From assembly GCA_045655865.1 (NCBI GenBank), contig JAZOQB010000007.1:1-60011 (forward strand): 60,011 nt of DNA. Reading direction: 5' to 3'. Position numbers and translations under genes: made by a program. The stretch is from RGIG5579 sp045655865 (GTDB taxonomy: Bacteria; Bacillota; Clostridia; Oscillospirales; SIG627). Positions 58,288 through 60,011 of the stretch are shown here, piece by piece. Within the stretch, counting starts at the first letter, position 1, and each line of letters starts with the position of its first letter. A model generated the notes under the pieces. The model worked only from the letters and a program-made list of their open reading frames with translations, made no database searches and had not been told where the DNA came from.

Positions 58288-59238
58288 ATGGATTACATTG
58301 AGCTTTGTCTCTCAATGCCGCAAGAAAAGGTCGATCAGGTATCGACCTTTCTTGTTGCCGGGGGATATGATACTTTTGAAATTTGCGACTTGAGCGATTT
58401 GGTGGAAAACGCCGGCGCCATGTTCTGCGATTATATTGAAGACGAGCTTCTGGAGAAGCAGACCGATCCTCCCTCCATCCGTTTTTATTTGGAGAGGGAA
58501 GAGATGGCACGTGCGGAAGAAATTTTGGATTATATTACCGGCGTTGCAAAGAATCTCGGCTGGAAGGACGTGACAGGGAAGATCACCCTGGTGGAAAACA
58601 GTGACTGGGATACCCGCTGGAAAGCGTATTTTGTTCCGTTTCCCGTGGGAGAGCGCCTTTTCATCAAGCCCAGCTGGGAAGATCTTTCTCCGGAAGAGAC
58701 TTTTGGGAGAGAAGTGATCGAAATGGATCCCGCCGCCGCTTTCGGCAGTGGGACTCACGCCACGACCCGTCTTTGTCTGGAGGCGTTGGAGCCCAATTTG
58801 AAGTCGGGAGACCGGGTTCTTGATATGGGTTGCGGATCCGGGATCCTGGGCATCGGTGCAAAGAAGCTAGGAGCAGGGAAGATCGTAGCGGTGGATGTAG
58901 ATGAAGCCGCCGTGCGTACTGCAGGAGAAAATTTTGAAAAGAATGGGATCGATACTGCAGATCTGACGCTTCTTTGCGGCAATATTCTCACCGAGCCGGA
59001 AGTTTTGGAAAAAATGGGAACGGGCTTTGACCTGATCTGCGCCAATATCGTAGCCCAGATTATCAAAGATATGGCCCCGTTGCTGTATCGTTCTCTCAAG
59101 CCGGGCGGGCTTCTTTTGGCTTCCGGGATCTTGGCTTGCCGGGAAGAAGAGGTAAAACAGGCACTTCTTACAGCTGGCTTCCGATTCCGTGCAAGTCACT
59201 GTTTGCAGGAGTGGATCTGCATGGAATTGACCCGCTGA
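58288..59238 (+). CDS. prmA: Ribosomal protein L11 methyltransferase
   Basis: Trimethylates Lys residues and the N-terminus of ribosomal protein uL11. 316 residues. The N-terminal substrate-recognition domain (to ~120) joins a Rossmann methylase: MDPAAAFGSGTHATTRLCLEAL, LDMGCGSGILGIGAKKLGAGKIVAVDVD for SAM, and CANIVAQIIKDMAP (family NILA). Follows the P-loop gene immediately with no good SD of its own, suggesting coupling. Confidence 0.95.
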   Translation: MDYIELCLSMPQEKVDQVSTFLVAGGYDTFEICDLSDLVENAGAMFCDYIEDELLEKQTDPPSIRFYLEREEMARAEEILDYITGVAKNLGWKDVTGKITLVENSDWDTRWKAYFVPFPVGERLFIKPSWEDLSPEETFGREVIEMDPAAAFGSGTHATTRLCLEALEPNLKSGDRVLDMGCGSGILGIGAKKLGAGKIVAVDVDEAAVRTAGENFEKNGIDTADLTLLCGNILTEPEVLEKMGTGFDLICANIVAQIIKDMAPLLYRSLKPGGLLLASGILACREEEVKQALLTAGFRFRASHCLQEWICMELTR

Positions 59239-59337
59239 AAAATTTGAAACAGGAAGTTTGAAAACAAGAGCTTTTTTGAGAAAAAAAGAGAAAACGAGAG
59301 ATAAAGAAATATTTTCTTATTTTTTTCGAAAAAAGTA

Positions 59338-59366
59338 TTGACAAACCCTTTTTATAGGGATATAAT
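59338..59366 (+). promoter_or_regulatory. Consensus sigma-A promoter of rplM-rpsI
   Basis: Perfect TTGACA (59338-59343), 17-base spacer, perfect TATAAT (59361-59366). The gap 59239-59337 shows nothing else I can support. Confidence 0.92.
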
Positions 59367-59401
59367 GACAGACGCAAATAAAGAATTTCGGAGGAAAAGC
59401 A

Positions 59402-59830
59402 ATGTCCACCTATATGGCAAAAGCCGAAACCCTGGAACGCAAGTGGTACGTTCTTGATGCACAGGGCAAACCTCTGGGAAAGGTCGCGGCCGCTGCCGCT
59501 ACCATTCTTCGCGGAAAGAATCGCCCTGAGTTTACCCCCCACGTAGATTGCGGAGAGTATGTAATCGTGATCAATGCGTCCAAGGCAGTTTTAACCGGCA
59601 AGAAATTGGAACAGAAAAAATACAGATATCACACCGGGTACATTGGCGGTCTGAAAGAGATCGGGTACAAGGAATTGATGTCGAAAAAACCTGAGAAGGC
59701 TATTTACCTGGCCGTCAAGGGAATGCTTCCTAAGAACACCATCGGCAGAAAGAGCCTCACACGTTTGAAGATCTATGCCGGCGACGCTCATCAGCATGCT
59801 GCCCAGCAGCCTGAGAGCATTGCGTTCTGA
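59402..59830 (+). CDS. rplM: 50S ribosomal protein uL13
   Basis: 142-residue early-assembly protein of the large subunit. Opening STYMAKAETLERKWYVLDA, PLGKVAAAAATILRGKNRPEFTPHVDCGEYVIVINA, and AVKGMLPKNTIGRKSLTRLKIYAGDAHQHAAQQPE near the end match the family. SD CGGAGGAA. Followed after 22 bases by rpsI, the universal rplM-rpsI pair. Confidence 0.97.
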   Translation: MSTYMAKAETLERKWYVLDAQGKPLGKVAAAAATILRGKNRPEFTPHVDCGEYVIVINASKAVLTGKKLEQKKYRYHTGYIGGLKEIGYKELMSKKPEKAIYLAVKGMLPKNTIGRKSLTRLKIYAGDAHQHAAQQPESIAF

Positions 59831-59852
59831 TTAAGAAGAAAGGAAGAAGACC

Positions 59853-60011
59853 ATGAACTATACCAGTGCGAAACCTTATTTCTACGGCACCGGCAGAAGA
59901 AAGAAGTCTATCGCCCGCGTCCGTATTTATCCCGGAACCGGCGCTATCACCATCAACAAGAGAGACATTGACGACTATTTTGGCCTTGACACCCTCAAGC
60001 TCATTGTTCGT
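59853..60011 (+). CDS. rpsI: 30S ribosomal protein uS9 (5' part only)
   Basis: 53 codons from ATG 59853 to the window end, open. YFYGTGRRKKSIARVRIYPG is the uS9 start, then ITINKRDIDDYF. SD AAAGGAAG. The C-terminal tRNA-contacting tail lies outside the window. Confidence 0.95.
   Translation, partial: MNYTSAKPYFYGTGRRKKSIARVRIYPGTGAITINKRDIDDYFGLDTLKLIVR

Noticed and set aside
1..60011. Mobile elements, CRISPR arrays, tRNA or rRNA genes
   Set aside because: No transposase or integrase frame, no regularly spaced repeats, and no tRNA or rRNA signature was found on reading both strands.

Overview
The window comes from a Gram-positive, spore-forming member of the Clostridia (Firmicutes). This rests on gene order and families, not on any taxonomic marker: a yicC-remA-gmk-rpoZ-priA-def-fmt-rsmB-rlmN-prpC-pknB-rsgA block, an IspH-S1 fusion, HemZ, a GerA-type germination protein, RemA, PASTA kinase, and many GTG/TTG starts with strong Shine-Dalgarno (SD) sites. 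An Oscillospirales-like gut organism would fit but is not proven. Composition looks even throughout. I see no insertion sequence, prophage, CRISPR array, tRNA or rRNA.

Layout. 1-2169 (-): rlmB followed by a large unknown membrane protein that runs off the window. 2364-17015 (+): one tightly packed run (TrmH-type methylase, dprA, topA, plsX, rnc, smc, ftsY, nadD-yqeK fusion, rsfS, leuS). 17188-19809 (+): rpsU, asd, rarA. 19861-31399 (-): a 12-gene translation, RNA-modification and Ser/Thr-signalling operon from yicC to rsgA. 31602-33007 (+): deoC-deoD nucleoside salvage. 33153-33384 (+): a probable small RNA with its own promoter and terminator. 33383-38980 (-): a cobalamin-riboswitch operon. 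39108-45599: a cyclase-family hydrolase (+), then murJ-like flippase, hemZ, dtd and relA (-). 45846-50098 (+): MATE exporter, plsC, ispH-S1 fusion. 50161-53181: GerA-family protein (-) divergent from a secreted InlB-repeat protein (+). 53235-56248 (-): Crp/Fnr regulator followed by an ABC importer. 56414-60011 (+): pgi, a P-loop protein, prmA, and rplM-rpsI (rpsI cut by the window end).

The most notable system is the minus-strand operon at 33383-39027. A consensus promoter leads into a cobalamin riboswitch and a terminator. Seven genes follow: a small basic protein, a lipoprotein with a prenyltransferase/terpene-cyclase-like alpha-barrel, a membrane-anchored DUF4430 protein, EcfT, a fused double EcfA ATPase, an ECF S component, and a second DUF4430-like lipoprotein. 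In animal transcobalamin and intrinsic factor, an alpha/alpha barrel and a DUF4430-type beta domain form the two halves of the B12-binding protein. I therefore infer a split, cell-surface, transcobalamin-like B12 receptor delivering cobalamin to a dedicated ECF transporter.

Other points of interest are two gene fusions (NadD-YqeK and IspH-S1) that each carry an in-frame SD and start codon at the domain junction, the small RNA at 33188-33384 with duplicated SD-like and terminator-competing sequences, and a promoter that would make rlmB leaderless.
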